Position numbers and translations under genes: made by a program
Shown: positions 1-12,827 of the stretch, piece after piece
Layout: every line of letters starts with the position of its first letter
How positions within the stretch are numbered: the stretch's first letter is position 1
Source of the DNA: Rapana venosa
Taxonomy: Eukaryota; Mollusca; Gastropoda; Neogastropoda; Muricidae
Assembly: GCA_028751875.1 (NCBI GenBank)
Contig: CM054145.1
Coordinates: 51,106,856-51,170,855, forward strand
DNA length: 64,000 bases
Reading direction: 5' to 3'
The notes under the pieces: model-generated
What the model saw: the letters and a program-made list of their open reading frames with translations, nothing else
What the model was told of the DNA's origin: nothing
Database searches by the model: none

Positions 1-56
1 CATGACACCATTGTGAATGTCTTTTTGTGTTGTTGTTTGTTTTGTTTTTTTAAAAT

Positions 57-323
57 TTGTCATCCGCTCCTACTGGCACAAAATGGCCTGTTCTTCTGAA
101 ATATGAAACAAGTTTTAACATGCGTACAAGAGGTTATACGTGCATTCGCACTCGGAACTTTGTTTATATAGAGTCTCATCTGAAGGACTTTAAGGGGTGT
201 GAAGTCGGTACTGAAGTTAATTCCAGGGAGAAAATCCCCTTGAATGAGTGCCTTGGTGGTGACTTGAACCTGGACTGTCAGGTCACAAGTGCAGCAATCT
301 GACTGCTGGGCTATCCTGCCCAC
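57..323 (-). repeat. SINE group A, diverged copy
   Basis: The minus strand has the tRNA-like head near 323-283 and the core segments tccctggaattaac and gatgagact near 165-180, ending atgacaaa near 57. Confidence 0.7.
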
Positions 324-639
324 CCCCAGTCTTGGTTTTGGTTTTTTGCATGTTTGTATGATTTCGTTTGAAAATGAAGTGCTAAGCAAAAGAACTCACT
401 TTTCATCTCATAAGCTAATGTCTTGTCACAATAAATTTGAACTTTCAGACACTGTTATAAAAAAAAATGTGGCAGCATGATGATCATCGTCTTTGTGTCA
501 ATGGATATTACACAGGGCAGAAACATGTACAGCAGCTTACACTGTTGGTAGTTTTGCAACAGTTTACACTTTTGCTGTTAGCATGAAGATGGTGATCATC
601 ATCTCTAAAGTTTTCTGCTAAGGCGTGATCTATTTGCAG

Positions 640-740
640 ATCCAAGCAAGCGCAACCGTGGGGCATTTGGGTACATTGGTTACATCGGTTTGATCATCTG
701 CACCATCATTTGTAGTATCGGTCTTCTTGGATGGATTTGA
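640..740 (+). CDS. Last coding exon of a membrane protein gene (partial, 5' part outside window)
   Basis: A polypyrimidine-poor but recognisable acceptor (tatttgcag, ending at 639) precedes an open frame from 642 to the TGA at 738-740. The first two bases, 640-641, complete a codon begun in an upstream exon. The 32 residues read P-S-K-R-N-R-G, then a hydrophobic helix of about 24 residues rich in Gly and Ile that ends in G-L-L-G-W-I. A basic stretch followed by a terminal membrane helix suggests a tail-anchored or multi-pass protein whose last helix is encoded here. I do not recognise the family. No other exon is visible at 1-640, which holds a SINE-A copy and AT-rich DNA. AATAAA signals at 1939-1944 and 3108-3113 could end the transcript. 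It could also be a chance open frame: the evidence is the acceptor, phase and helix only. Confidence 0.5.
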
Positions 741-3330
741 TATTTTTTGGTGGAGGAGGAGTAGTGTCTTTTTTTGTCAGTTAGGAGCAGTATTCTATCT
801 TCTTTTGTCAGTTAGGAGCAGTATTATACATTATTATTGTCTCTTTTTTTTTGGTCAATTGTTTCGTAGATCTGTTGATTCTTATGTAATCAGAGCACTT
901 GATTTGAATATCATTTTGTAGTACTTAATCAGAATATAACATCGTCTGTGTCTGAAGCTGTCTGTGTCTGGAGGGTTTTTTTAGTTATCAGTTTTGTATT
1001 AGAAATTAGAAAGCTAGACTGCGTCAGAATGTTCTGTGTTCTGTATGTGAAGTTAGGCTGTGGCATGAACACTTTCATGAAAGGATAGAAAATTCTAGAT
1101 GTATACAGAGCATAATTTCATCATAACGCCATGCAGGTTATGTCATAAACCCCTTTTGATTGGGTTTATTCTGTTTTGAGCAAATTTTCCTGATTTTTTT
1201 AAAACTTATGTTTTAAGTCGAATAATTATGAGTACTTGTAGCAGAATAGATGTCCTTCTTCCTGAAATGAGTATTTCAGAGCTGTCAAAACTATGGACTG
1301 CACTGCTGTGATGTTCAAACTATAAAAATTGGCACTTCATGTCACGTTTAGAGTATGGCAAGGTAATGACATTCACATCCAAAGAAACACTTTATATAGT
1401 TTATAGAGGGTGGGATCTGCAGCAGTGTCCACATACACAGACTTTTTCCTGGAATTTTATTTTTTCAATAGAAGCTTTGTTGTTAAAGTCCTGTTGAACA
1501 AATTTGGTGTCTTTTGGAGCAAATTTTGTATTTAGTTTAAGGTCATGACCCCACCTGTCTTTGTATTTATCCATTAATCTCATATCTGTGTATCAGTCCA
1601 TTAATATCGATCCTATTTAACATTATCTTCAACATTTTTTTGGGTGGATAACGTCAAGCTTTGTTGTTACATGCTGCCAATCCAAAACAGTACAAGTTTA
1701 CTTTTTGCTCAGAATATACAATGTTGCACCAGTCTTGCATATATACTTTTTTCAACTTCTTTGTGTTTCATGTTTTCACCTTTTAAATCGTGTGTTGTCC
1801 ATTTTGCAAAACGTATGGAAGTGTTAGTTAACATGTATAGTTTTTCACATCTTTTTATGCTGGTTGTGCATCCTATTTGACATCAACATGGTAATTTCAG
1901 GTTTTGTCAAATCACCCTTTGTAGTGCCTTCTTATTAAAATAAACACTACAAAACAAACCAGACGTATGAAGGTTGATACGTCAGTAACTGCCATATATC
2001 GTACTTTATTAACTGCTTGATCTCAGTAGATGTCACTACATGAAATTGAGGTTGCTTTTCTTGAAAAAGTAGCATGACAACACAGCTCTTCCCTGGCATG
2101 TTATGTTTTCCTTTTAAAACAGTTTTTTCTTTCGATAAAATTTTCTGAAGACAGCCCACTTTGATGCTAAAGATTATGCTCTGAATATGCATGGAAGATC
2201 ATTGGGACTCAATTCAAAAGATCCAACTCCCCAGATCATCATTCAATAGCTGTTGGAGGAGAATCTGAAAAATCCAACATGTACAAGTTCAATAATCAAT
2301 GTTGCAGTTTCATGCTTCCAAGATGAAACTTTTGTGCCTCAGGTTAGCACTGTATCAGGTTGATACGTTTACTTATTTCCTCGTTTCTTGAGATATGCAG
2401 AGAGAGGACAGGGAGGAGGAGGGAGGCTGAAGCAAGTAGGATGAAAAAAGAGGAAAGCGTTGATGGCTGTTTTTTTTTCAGTTGCTAGTACAAGAACACA
2501 ATCAGTAACAGTTCTAAAATGCCTTCCTACATGAAAGATCATTTGATTCAGATTTTCGTTTCCCACCATTTTTTGTTGACATCCCTTGCTCTCGCTCTTT
2601 CTCTCTCTCTGGGTTGTCAACATGTAGCTATTCATGCAGACTGTCTTTGAAGTCTAATGGCTTTGTGTTTTGAAGTTGTGTGCCATTTCTTGTTCCAGTG
2701 CTTGTTTTATGATTTTTTGATTGATTATAGTTTGTGGTTGTGCCTTTTCTTCCTGACGTGGTGTTTCCCACAATGCAGTGCCCATCCTGGGTTGACCCTT
2801 CTTGTTGACCAGGGTGTTGATACAGGGGAATGACAGTACTAATCTGAGATATAAAATTTGACAAGGTGACAGCCTTGATATGGCCTCTGTGGTCGGCAGG
2901 GCTATAGACGACAGGATTGGATTGGTGCTTTTTCTTCCAGATGGCATAATATCCATTTAACATACTTTTGGTATCGTATCAAGAGGATTTACTGACAACA
3001 ATACTGTGTACTGATGTTACATGTTATATTGTCTGTCTTGTTTAGTCAAACAACATATTTGCCTCTAACTAAGCTGTGAATTTCTTTTCTTAATTTCTCA
3101 TAAAAAGAATAAACAGAAAAAAATCATGCTTTTCTTGTGTCTGCATAATGTACAGCCCAGAAAATTAGATTTTCTGACCCTATAAGAAGCAAATATAAAG
3201 AAAGTTCAGGTACTCCTGTGCTGCAGTAACTATGTACTCTCTTGCAACCATATATAGAGTTGGAACACTGAAGGGTCCTCTATCTGTAAGCTTCATGTAC
3301 TTATGGGTTTTTTTTTATAGCTCAGCTGAC
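741..3330 (+). other. AT-rich region, probable 3' UTR and intergenic DNA
   Basis: No coding signal is seen. The segment is AT-rich, with many T runs, and contains AATAAA at 1939-1944 and 3108-3113, so part of it may be the 3' UTR of the exon at 640-740. A short tandem duplication sits near 773-833: the sequence tcagttaggagcagtatt occurs twice with a spacing of about 30 bp. Confidence 0.4.
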
Positions 3331-3340
3331 TACAAGAGTG

Positions 3341-3645
3341 GACGGGATAGCTCAATGGTCAGAGCACTCCCTTTCCCCCAGCCAATGTTAAGCAGCATTG
3401 AGTATGGTTGCCAATTGGATGGGTGACCATTTGCACACCTTGGCTTCAGTACAGTCCCCCATTTCACCCAGCTGTAATTTGGGTACCTGCCACTTTAGGG
3501 ACAGGGAAGGTAAAGCAGCAAGGGAGAGGAGATGGGCGCAGCCCTCAATATGCTGGCCCCTGGAGAAGTGAGGTATCTGATGCCTCGCTCCCTTCGACCA
3601 CATAGGTTATGGGACACCTTTACCTTTTTAACCTTTACTGATTTC
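3341..3645 (+). repeat. SINE group B (tRNA-like/5S rRNA-like composite), full copy
   Basis: The start, gacgggatagctcaatggtc, has a tRNA-like A box. Next comes gttaagcagcattgagtatg followed by ttggatgggtgacc, which resembles the 5S rRNA region with its internal control elements. The body ends ataggttatgggacaccttt. Confidence 0.8.
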
Positions 3646-3706
3646 AAGGACCACGTTAGTGCTGACTTGATGTGAATCAAAAATGTTGATGATGAATTTA
3701 TCTTAG

Positions 3707-3808
3707 CACCTCACTTAGAGCTCAGAGGTTCACCATCTGTGAGATTTTGCATATGCGACTGTTTTTGCCCACCATTTAGGTAGCCGTATTCCGATTTCAG
3801 GGATGATG
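3707..3808 (+). repeat. SINE group C fragment
   Basis: Contains gctcagaggttcaccatctg, then gcgactgtttttgcccacca and tttaggtagccgtattccga, as in the longer group C copies. Confidence 0.7.
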
Positions 3809-3809
3809 T

Positions 3810-4083
3810 CTGAAGATGACACCAGTATGCGCAATTTTAAACAAAAAATGGTATCCATTCCTACTGGCATAATTATAATGGTCTAATCTTCAGAAAAGCA
3901 GAACAGGTTTTATTATGTGCACAAGATGTTCTGCATGTGTTACACACAAGGCCTCAGCTTATAGTCTCATCCAAAGACTTTCAGGGGAGTGGAGTCAGCA
4001 CTGATATTAACTCCAGGGGAAAAATCTCTTCAAACAAGTGTCTTGGTGGTGGCTCAAACCTGGGCTATCAGAACTCACAAATG
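3810..4083 (-). repeat. SINE group A, diverged copy
   Basis: Minus-strand core with ggatgagactataagctgag and agaacatcttgtgcacataa-type sequence. The tRNA-like head is eroded. Confidence 0.7.
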
Positions 4084-4084
4084 G

Positions 4085-4335
4085 CCAAGCCTAGTAGGTA
4101 AAGTGTTGAACTCATGATGTGAAAGAAGTTGAAGGTGGGGGCTTGGGTCTCTGCTGAGGGGGCTCCTCCATGCCCTTTCTATCCAGGTTGATGAGAAAAT
4201 TGAACTGTGTCAAAAGTCCTTTGGGTGCGACTATGAGGCCCCTTGTGTGAATGCATGCAGAACATCTTGCGTACATGTGAAAAACCCATTCATCCTTTCA
4301 GAAGAGTAGGTCATTTTGAGCTGGCAGAAATGGAT
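4085..4335 (+). repeat. SINE group A, diverged copy
   Basis: Plus-strand copy starting atggccaagcctagtaggta, with gaacatcttgcgtacatgtg and agaagagtaggtcatttt. Confidence 0.6.
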
Positions 4336-4369
4336 GACAGTTGTTTTTTTAAATGCATGCAGTCAGGTG

Positions 4370-4490
4370 TTGTGTTTAGACACCATTCCCAAAGTTGGGA
4401 TGCTGCTCCACAAATGGTGGGGGGGAAAACCAGTCGGTCGCATAGACAAAAATCTTACCTTTCGTGAAAATCAGAGCTGTAGGTAAGTAA
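4370..4490 (-). repeat. SINE group C fragment, very diverged
   Basis: The minus strand retains the TTTTTGTCTATGCGACCGAC-like segment and the CCACCATTTGTGG region of group C. Confidence 0.45.
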
Positions 4491-4571
4491 CAAAAAAAAC
4501 CCACCAAACATCCAACCATGAGTGCCTGAAGAGATAAACCATGACTTGGGAATATCTATAAATAGTCATCC

Positions 4572-4572
<1 letters not shown>

Positions 4573-4608
<36 letters not shown>

Positions 4609-4735
4609 CATATGAGGTTTTGCTTCACATTGCTTACTCTGGTTTACAATAAACACACACACGCCACACCACACCACACACACACACCACCATACACACA
4701 CACACACCACACCACACACCACAACACAAAAACAG
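4573..4735. repeat. (AC)n microsatellites
   Basis: A near-pure (AC)17 run at about 4573-4608 is followed, after 40 bp, by interrupted (AC)n with cacacc units up to about 4730. Confidence 0.95.
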
Positions 4736-4739
4736 TAAA

Positions 4740-7080
4740 ATTGGTGTAAATGATTTAATAAAACCACAGGACCAGTTACTGCATACTTTAGGCGTGAAAA
4801 TTACTTGAACATAAATAGCACCATAACAGTGAAGTTACAGGAAACCAGCATTCTAGTGACAGAACAGGATGATAGTCACATACAGTAATGATACAGGTTG
4901 ATATCGCCTTGGTACAAAAAGAAAACAAACCCAAAGCATTACTAAATCTCCTCCTTTTCAATCCCTCACCAAACAATTGCATCCATAGTTTTTGCATAAA
5001 ATGTTTAGAAGAAAACTGGCTTACCATTACACCTGAAAACATCAAAACTGAAAGAATTTGACATGTGTAAGTAGAAACGTATCTTACGAAACTGTTCAAT
5101 TTATAAAAATACCCTGTTGCTTTTTCCCTTTCATGTCTTTCCGCTCTCTCCAGAGTTTTCAGCCAGCCATAAGGTCTGGTATCTGGAGACTTAGTGAATC
5201 ACAAATGTACCCGTCTTTCACCATCCTTGAAAATTACTACACTGACTGCACTACTGAGTCTGAGTAGAGGCCACAACTAATCAGCCCTAAAGGAGAAAGA
5301 AAAGGAGGAGGCGTTCATGGATTTTTCTGCTCTTTTCAAATGCAGTTACCTTGCACATGACCTGTGGTAACTTTCCTTGAAATAAAGAACACTGCCTTAC
5401 ACCAAAGATCAGTCAATGCTACAAACCTGAACACAAAAATATCCGAACTATTAGAAAAAGGCGACCGGTACTTTCACCAAGAAAAAACACATCCTCGGTT
5501 TACAGAAAGGTGACTAGCACGGCAAACTTTGATTTCAAAATCTCCTCACAAAAATGTGACCAATGCTGTGAACCTGTACTCCATCCAGCTCCTCCCCCCC
5601 CCCCCCAAAAAAAAAGTCTTTACTCTTAGCAAAACAAAACCTATGCTACAAAACTTGAAATAAAATGTCCTCACTTTTGGGAACGGGTGACTAGTACTTC
5701 ACAAGAAACACAAACCTCTCTTCTACAGTAAAAAGCATCAGACCCACGTGGCAGAAAGACTGCTCTTAATATCCACTGCATCACAGTTTTCCCTGGTACA
5801 CTGACTCTCTTTAACAATTAATGTAATAACTATTCATCAAACTGACCTTTCAATATGCACAAAGAAACAAACAAAAAAATTATTTACCTTTTCCACCCTA
5901 CCCCTTACAAAATTAAAATTCTTGCTACATGAGAAACTTGTATCAGAAAAAGAGGGGTAAAGAAGAAGTAGAGCTGCCCTTCCAAACCTTAACTGAATGC
6001 AGGACCAAGGAGCGTGATTTCAGTCGGCAAATCTAACGCCATAAAATTACAACCAGAATTTTAGTAAAGGAGATCTATCATTAGATCTTGCAGATCTAAC
6101 ACTGGCTTTTATTGGAAGTATTTACAATTCAGGATTTCTGCGATTCTCACCCCCATGCAAATAAGCATTCCTTCATATTTTGATCAGCTGTGGTTAAACA
6201 TACTGCAAAAACATAGACCTACCTCTTCCATGATGACATTCTTCACAAGTATCGCTCTTTGCAAAGATGATTTTGAAGTTCTACATATGTACTAACTGAT
6301 TAAACATTCTGAAATTTTTAAACATGTCTGAAAAACATTTCAAAATGAATTTTCCGACTGATATTAACAGCACTCATATTTAGTGGGGTTTTCTTCTTTA
6401 GTGGAGATTCAACCTGGATATAGTATTGAAAAAATGAATGTTTGGGTTTTTTTCACCAAATCATGATAAAATAGTCCATCATTTCCTGTAACTTTGTTGT
6501 TTTTCCCCCACCAAATTACAATAAAAAAATAGAGTCCATTTTTCCCAATAACTTTACTGGGTTTTTGCCACCAAACAAACAGTCCATTAGTTTCAGTTAG
6601 ACTCTTTTTCAATATTTGATGTCATGTAAAATATGGAGGGAGCAATTGTGGTAATGTACATTATACAAAAATATTATCCGTTTATTTTCAATAATTTCCT
6701 TACTTCAGCTGTATTCTTAAGGAAACCAGTGTGTTCAAAAACAAGACCTTTTTCTTATATTTAAATTTGCTGCCCTTCATAAGAGTGTAAATAAACTCCC
6801 TGCAAAGTATCCCCATCCTTAAAGAAAAAAAAAAAGCATACATTAACAACTTAAAAAAAAAACTGCATGACTCTCCCCAACCTCCCTGCACAATTCTTTC
6901 CTACAAATCAACCTACCATTCACTAATAGAAATGTGGTATCCAAGCAAATTTATTCATAATTACATAAACAGTATGCACTTATAACTAAAGTGTCAATTT
7001 TTGGCATTTACAGTGCAGATCAAAAAGAGAAAAAAAAACCACACCAACAAAAAAAACAAAGTTGTGACTCAAACAGTTAT
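4740..7080. other. AT-rich non-coding region
   Basis: No gene is supported. Between about 5460 and 5710 a loosely repeated motif of the type gtgactagyac...aa occurs about four times (5461, 5509, 5558, 5687), perhaps an old tandem repeat. The rest shows only AT-rich sequence. Confidence 0.4.
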
Positions 7081-7087
7081 TAACAAA

Positions 7088-7375
7088 AGTATGTTCTTTC
7101 GAGCCAGAAGGCCCATAGAGCCGGAGCTTATCCCGGTTTCTGTAGCGTTAAGCGAACTGATGGTTTTTCACCACCCCTGTGACAGGACGCTAGTCTGTCG
7201 CCAGATACTTCCCCAGCAGAGCTGGTACCCACTTGTACACCTGGGTGGAGTGAGGAAAATAGGAGTAAAGTGTCTTTCCCAAGAACACAACACCGAGCCG
7301 AGCGGGGATCGAACCCACGACCTCTGGATCACGAGTTGACCGCCTAAACCACTCGACCACGGTGCCTCCTCGTTA
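7088..7375 (-). repeat. SINE group E (tRNA Leu/Ser-like head), single copy
   Basis: The minus strand starts ggaggcaccgtggtcgagtg with a B box ggtcgtgggttcgatcccc. The body has cagctctgctggggaagtat and agcgtcctgtcacaggggtg. A long variable-arm-like insert suggests tRNA-Leu or tRNA-Ser ancestry. No other copy occurs in this window. Confidence 0.75.
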
Positions 7376-9990
7376 TTAACAAAACAAAACAAAAAAGCTA
7401 CAAGCCTCACAACAAAACAAAGAAAAACAAAACAAAAAAGCTACAAGCCTCTGCACGCATTTTTTTGTCTAATACATTGAGGCAGTTTGGCTTTTCTGGT
7501 CACAAATTCTTTAGGGATGTGGCAACATGGAAGACACTTACTATCAGTCCTGCAAGCAAAACACTCACACAAGAAAGCATGCAGTAATTCATAATCAAGT
7601 ATGCTTTCGAGTAAAGTGTGTTCAAATCAAAGGGTAAAAACAAAAATTTGTTCTCTTATCAAAAGTGTTAACATTTTTAAAGTTTCAGTGAGGAAGACTA
7701 GTTTTTGTTCTTTTTTGTACTGTAAGCATAACAGTGATGAGTAGTGTAACATTTTATAATGTTGCAGAGAAGGGTTAAGTACAAACCTTCATTGTAAGTC
7801 TTGTATAGACTATTTACAATGTGCGTTTACTGGAACGCGTTGGAGAATAATTAAACAAAGTGATACACTGTCAAGCTAATCATTTAAAAATCAGATACAA
7901 TATAGGAAAGTTAGCACACACTCCAGTGCAATTTTTACAACCTGTGACAGATGGAATATTTCTAACACGCTTTAAAATCAACAAGAGCTATACATCTGTA
8001 AATCACTGTAACATGGAACCTTTCAAGCATACAACAATGAACAATATTCATGTATATATATATGTTTGTAAATACTTTCTATGTACAAAAACTGCTAGCG
8101 ATTATTATTAATTGATAAAAAGCAAATATACTACAGCTTCGGCTCAAACCAAGAAGGAAAAAAAAAAGAGTCTACTTCACCACAAACTATATGCATACAA
8201 ATAACATATATATATATACATATTAACACGGGCTACATAGGGGCATGCAGCATGCCAACTTGGGATACAAAGGCAGAGCGTTTCAAAACACATGATAAAA
8301 AGGCGAGATTCAGTATAACTAACAATATGCATAGAGAGTTTGCAGCATAGGTGACTGTAAATAAAAACTTTTAAAAACAAACGATAAAAAATACCTGACA
8401 AATGAAAAAAATACTACTTTAAATGTCAGCACAGTTGCATAAGTATTATAAAAAGCAGCAGTGCTACTTTCATTGCAGCAGAATCAGATCATAATATACT
8501 AAATAGCAGAAACAAAGAACAAAAGAAACAGAGCATGAAGAAACATATACTAAACACAGCAGTCCAATGCAAACAGCTACAAGTTGATATAATATTCCAT
8601 TTTGGAACAGGAGTGGCACTGCTTTTAAGCTTTTTTCTTTTTCTTCCACAACCGTGAATCTGGGCATGGATGGCATGCAATGCAAGGATGAAAGCGATGA
8701 TTGTATAATGCATAAATACTGCAGTCCTCTCCAACAGAATTCTTACAACCATTCAATATGGTCTATCACGACAGGATGAAAAGAGGAAGAGGGGGAAAGA
8801 AGGAAAAATCTAAAATAAAAAGATTCATCTTTACTCACTTGATAAACTGTAAATTTACTCAGACTGTGAAGAAAAAAACAATTCTCACTCAAACTCTATC
8901 ACACACCGAAGTTGGATGCACTGGGCCTGACTTGTCAGGCGTAGGCAGCGCAACACATTTTCGCTTCTTAGACAACAATAGATGCTGTCTGAGTGTTCGA
9001 TCATATTATCTTTTAGAACTTTTTGGTTAAAAAAATAAATAATGGGTTGAAAATGCATAATTAGTAAACGTACACATTTGTTGTCTTCTTTGAAACAAAA
9101 AAGTTACCTTTTCTTCCACGAAAATATGAAGTATTACCACCGCATAAGAGTACATCAATGGATGTGTTCAGTCCTAATTTTTCTTTTTTGGTACAGGAGA
9201 ATAATGATAGAGCAATAATAACAATACCAGATTGACATTTCCACCAATTACTTTGAAACAAATCTTTTGTTTTTATTCAAACACACAACGAAATGCCACG
9301 CCTTTATGAGTCCGTGATCTTTCCAGATAATCATCTACCATTGTTTTCTTTGCCTTTTACATAAAAAAGAACATCATCAAATTACACAACAAAGCTAAAA
9401 GTACACCAACCAAACATATTTACCTGACTGCTCATTTGAAAAATCAAAAGAATAAGTAAAGATTTTGTTATTTTGTCTTTATGACGACATATGAAAAAAA
9501 GAAGAAAAAACAACCACACCAGGTATGAGGCTTATCATAGCAGTAATGTTGAGACATGATTCGGAAAATGGTCGTCTGGAAAACGTTTTCATATATTATC
9601 TTCATATAGATCTGGCTTGGAAAATGGACTAACTTAACACTGAGACATGGGTTCTCTACGCATTCAATACATATAAAACTTGGGACTACAATTTTTAAAA
9701 GGAACACAATGATGATAATAATAATAATAATACCAACAAAAACAACAACAATGATAATAACATTAATGATAATAGGATTTCTGACTTTATACTTGCAAAT
9801 ACATTTTTCTATATCGATCTTCCAAAATGAATGACGTTAAAGAGAATGACTTTCAATATGAACTCATCGACATGTGTTCCCTAACAGAACCTAGTCAATT
9901 TCTCCATGGAACTGAAAGGATCTATTCAAGGGCTACCTTATTAAGTTGGATCTGAAAGAAAGAGAAAAAAAGGAAACCAAAACAATCACA
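7376..9990. other. AT-rich non-coding region
   Basis: No gene is supported. A short duplication with gctacaagcctc and caaaacaaaaaa occurs near 7380-7450, and a (AAT)n run near 9715-9735. Confidence 0.4.
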
Positions 9991-9994
9991 TCCT

Positions 9995-10130
9995 CCCCCA
10001 ACAGGCCATTGTGTGCTGGTGGAAACATGACAAAATTTACAAAACCGCATACATAGGGGACTGGATGTAAAAAAGCACATGAGTGCTAATTCCATTATCC
10101 TTGATATAAAAGAATAAATAAATAAATAAA
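9995..10130 (+). repeat. SINE group A, 3' part
   Basis: It starts caggccattgtgtgctggtg and ends with ggatgtaaaaaagcacatga, gtgctaattccattatcctt and an (AAAT)n tail. Confidence 0.85.
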
Positions 10131-12827
10131 ATAAAAAACACCCAGCCCCCTCTCCCCTCCAAAAACATACACACCCACACAATAAAATTAAAAAGTAAAA
10201 ATTTAAAACAGCAAAGCAAAAGCGATTCTTTCCACAACTTACTGCCCTGCCTGAGACAAAGAATAACCTTCAGGACACAAGCAGGGATAGCAGTCAGACT
10301 TCACCTTTCAGGAGTCGTAACAGCACGAACCTTGTGAGTGCAAACAGCTGCATCAAATTCTTAACAGCATGAGCATGAACGCAGCAAAGGTAGCGAGGCA
10401 GATAGAGTTAACATGGAAGGAAGGAAAACAAAAACAAAACAAAAAAAGCAGCCCCAAAATATAGCAGAACAAAAGCCTTCAGTATAATATCTGATGGCAA
10501 AAAAATGGTCTGGATAAACAAAAACAAAAAATCCCTGCCCTTCAGGAACACGAATTCCTTTTGGGATATGCAAGGCAAGCACAGCCAGAATGTTGCCAAA
10601 ACTTATCACACCACACACACACAAAAAGAAGAAAAAACAACACACAAAAAGCTCTGTGCTTCTGGCTTTCAGCTGATGGCTGAATATGTTTTTCTATCAG
10701 TTCATGATCAATGAGAAATTCAAGTGAAGACATACTAATCATCTCTCTTGGAAAAGGAGTACGTTTGGGTTGGGTTGGGGTTTTTTTCATAAGCCTCCAG
10801 TTTCAGACATAAAATCTGACATCTCTGCTTTCAACGCTGCTTCAGCAGTTATGACACAACTGAAACTTTTCCTTGGTTACGAAATCAGTTTTTCTTTAAT
10901 TGCTAGAAGAAGTAAAAGAAGTCTTGCTGCTGACTAGTTTATGTAAAATGCATACTACACAGATCAAAGCTCTTCCCATTGATTTTCTTCCGATTTTTTG
11001 GGGTTGTTTAAATCATGGCCCAAATGTTTTTCTCCTTGCCTAGTTCTGAACATTCTTCACTCAAGTCAATTATTCAGGCAATAATTTCTCTTCTGGAAAT
11101 GACATTACACAGCAATATTGTTGTCATCAGAGGTATTGATTAAAGCAGTGATCAGCTGCAATACATTTCAAATGACATTTTTTTTCTCCGTTTTTGGCTT
11201 GTGTGTGTGTGTGTGTGTGTAAAAATCCAGAAATGATTGCTTCAGGACAAAAACCATAAGAAAAGTTTTATTACCCTGGCTATATTGTCGAAAGGGATCA
11301 ATTACTCCAAAGTAGCTATTGACATTTTTTTCTCCATATATGTCACTTCAAGATATCTGGTTCTGATAAGAAGATATTTCCACATTCCAAACAACCTGAT
11401 ATGGATTTAAGTACTGGAGACACATGACATGTGGAAAAATATCCTTACTTATAGGAGATACCTGCATCTCCATCATCCTTCACCAATACAAACATGTTAT
11501 AAGGCCAAAACTTTTCCTTAATTACGAAATCTGTTTTTCTTTAACTGCTAGAAATGGACAGTCTTTTCAACCCAAATCATAAATTCAACTCTTCCTCACA
11601 TGACTTTTGAATATGGTGTTTTTTAACAACTGAATAGGTGAGGACATGACAGTAAGTTCATGAGTCATCTCCCTTTTGTCCCTGACGTACAGAGCATTTG
11701 ATGGTAGTTTCAGAAGTCACAGCTTTTATCTGTGTGTGTGTGTGTGCGCGCGCACGTGTGTGCATGTGATTATGTGTGCGCATGCGGGTGTGTATGTTTT
11801 TTGTTTGGTTTGATGGCTTGACTGGAGTTTCTTTGTTCTTCTGCGTCCTAGCAAAAGTTTTGACTCAAAATCTTCAAACTTTCGACACTCCTGCTTAGTG
11901 AAGGAGCTGAAACTGAAATTCTTAATTAAAAGCTGATCAAGGCTGTCTTTTCACTCTCTTTTTCCTCATTCCACATGAGTGTACAAGCGACATCAGCCAA
12001 TGCTGTTTTAACTCTATCCCAATAACAATATAGGAACAACAGTCCACTTCACTAAAATCAATGCCTTCGAAGTTCTTCCAATATATGTTTGTGGAATGTA
12101 GAATTCTAAAACAGATCCAATTTAAAAATCAATGATCCTTTCAATCATAGTTATTGCACATTTAATAATAATAACTTTAAAAAGTCTTTCATATAAAAAG
12201 AAATATACTTTGAAAAAATAATACGTTCTACAATTCCTCATTGAATAGCTTAAATGTATGATGAATCCATCTAAATCCTTGAATATATTATAAAAACCAA
12301 AAATACAACAACAAAACAAAAATAAAACCCACCAAAAAATAAAGGTTATGCTAGAGGTTATATTATGCAGGTTTATTACAAGATCTGAAAATGCACATAT
12401 AGTGATCCGCCCTAAAAAAAAAAAAAAGTCAGTTCCTATCCCCTTTTCAATACACCACTTTGCCTCAGATCTTACCAACAAATTCATGATACACAAATCA
12501 TAACCAATAAAAAATTCCACCTCCTATCCCCTTTTCAATACACCAATCTGCTACAGATCTTACCAAGCACATTCATAATGACACATGTTTCATACATACT
12601 AGTTTAACTCTTTCCCAATAACATTATAGGAACAACTGTCCACTTCACTAAATTCAATGCCTTGGAAGTTCAACCCCCCCCCCCTCCCCCCCCCAAAAAA
12701 AAAAGGTCAGCTCCCATCCCCTTTCAACTAAAGACACTGTTGAGTGACTGACTGACTGACTGCATATCCTCTTTGGAAAAAGCTAAATGCAAGCTGGTGA
12801 CAACCACCATCACTGGCATGGAGTGGT
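10131..12827. other. AT-rich region with local duplications, probable 3' UTR/downstream of MOLO1-like gene
   Basis: No separate gene is seen. The segment ggaacaacagtccacttcac near 12030 recurs near 12630. The segment tatccccttttcaatacacc near 12438 recurs near 12526. The segment tacgaaatcagtttttcttt near 10878 recurs near 11524. AATAAA on the minus strand (TTTATT, 12372-12377) may be the poly(A) signal of the MOLO1-like gene. Confidence 0.5.

Noticed and set aside
4788..5099. Minus-strand 103-codon open frame
   Set aside because: No homology recognised, no signal beyond openness, and the region is AT-rich non-coding in character.
12122..12520. Minus-strand 132-codon open frame
   Set aside because: AT-rich, Phe/Ile/Tyr-rich composition typical of AT-rich DNA; it lies in duplicated sequence and has no splice or start context.
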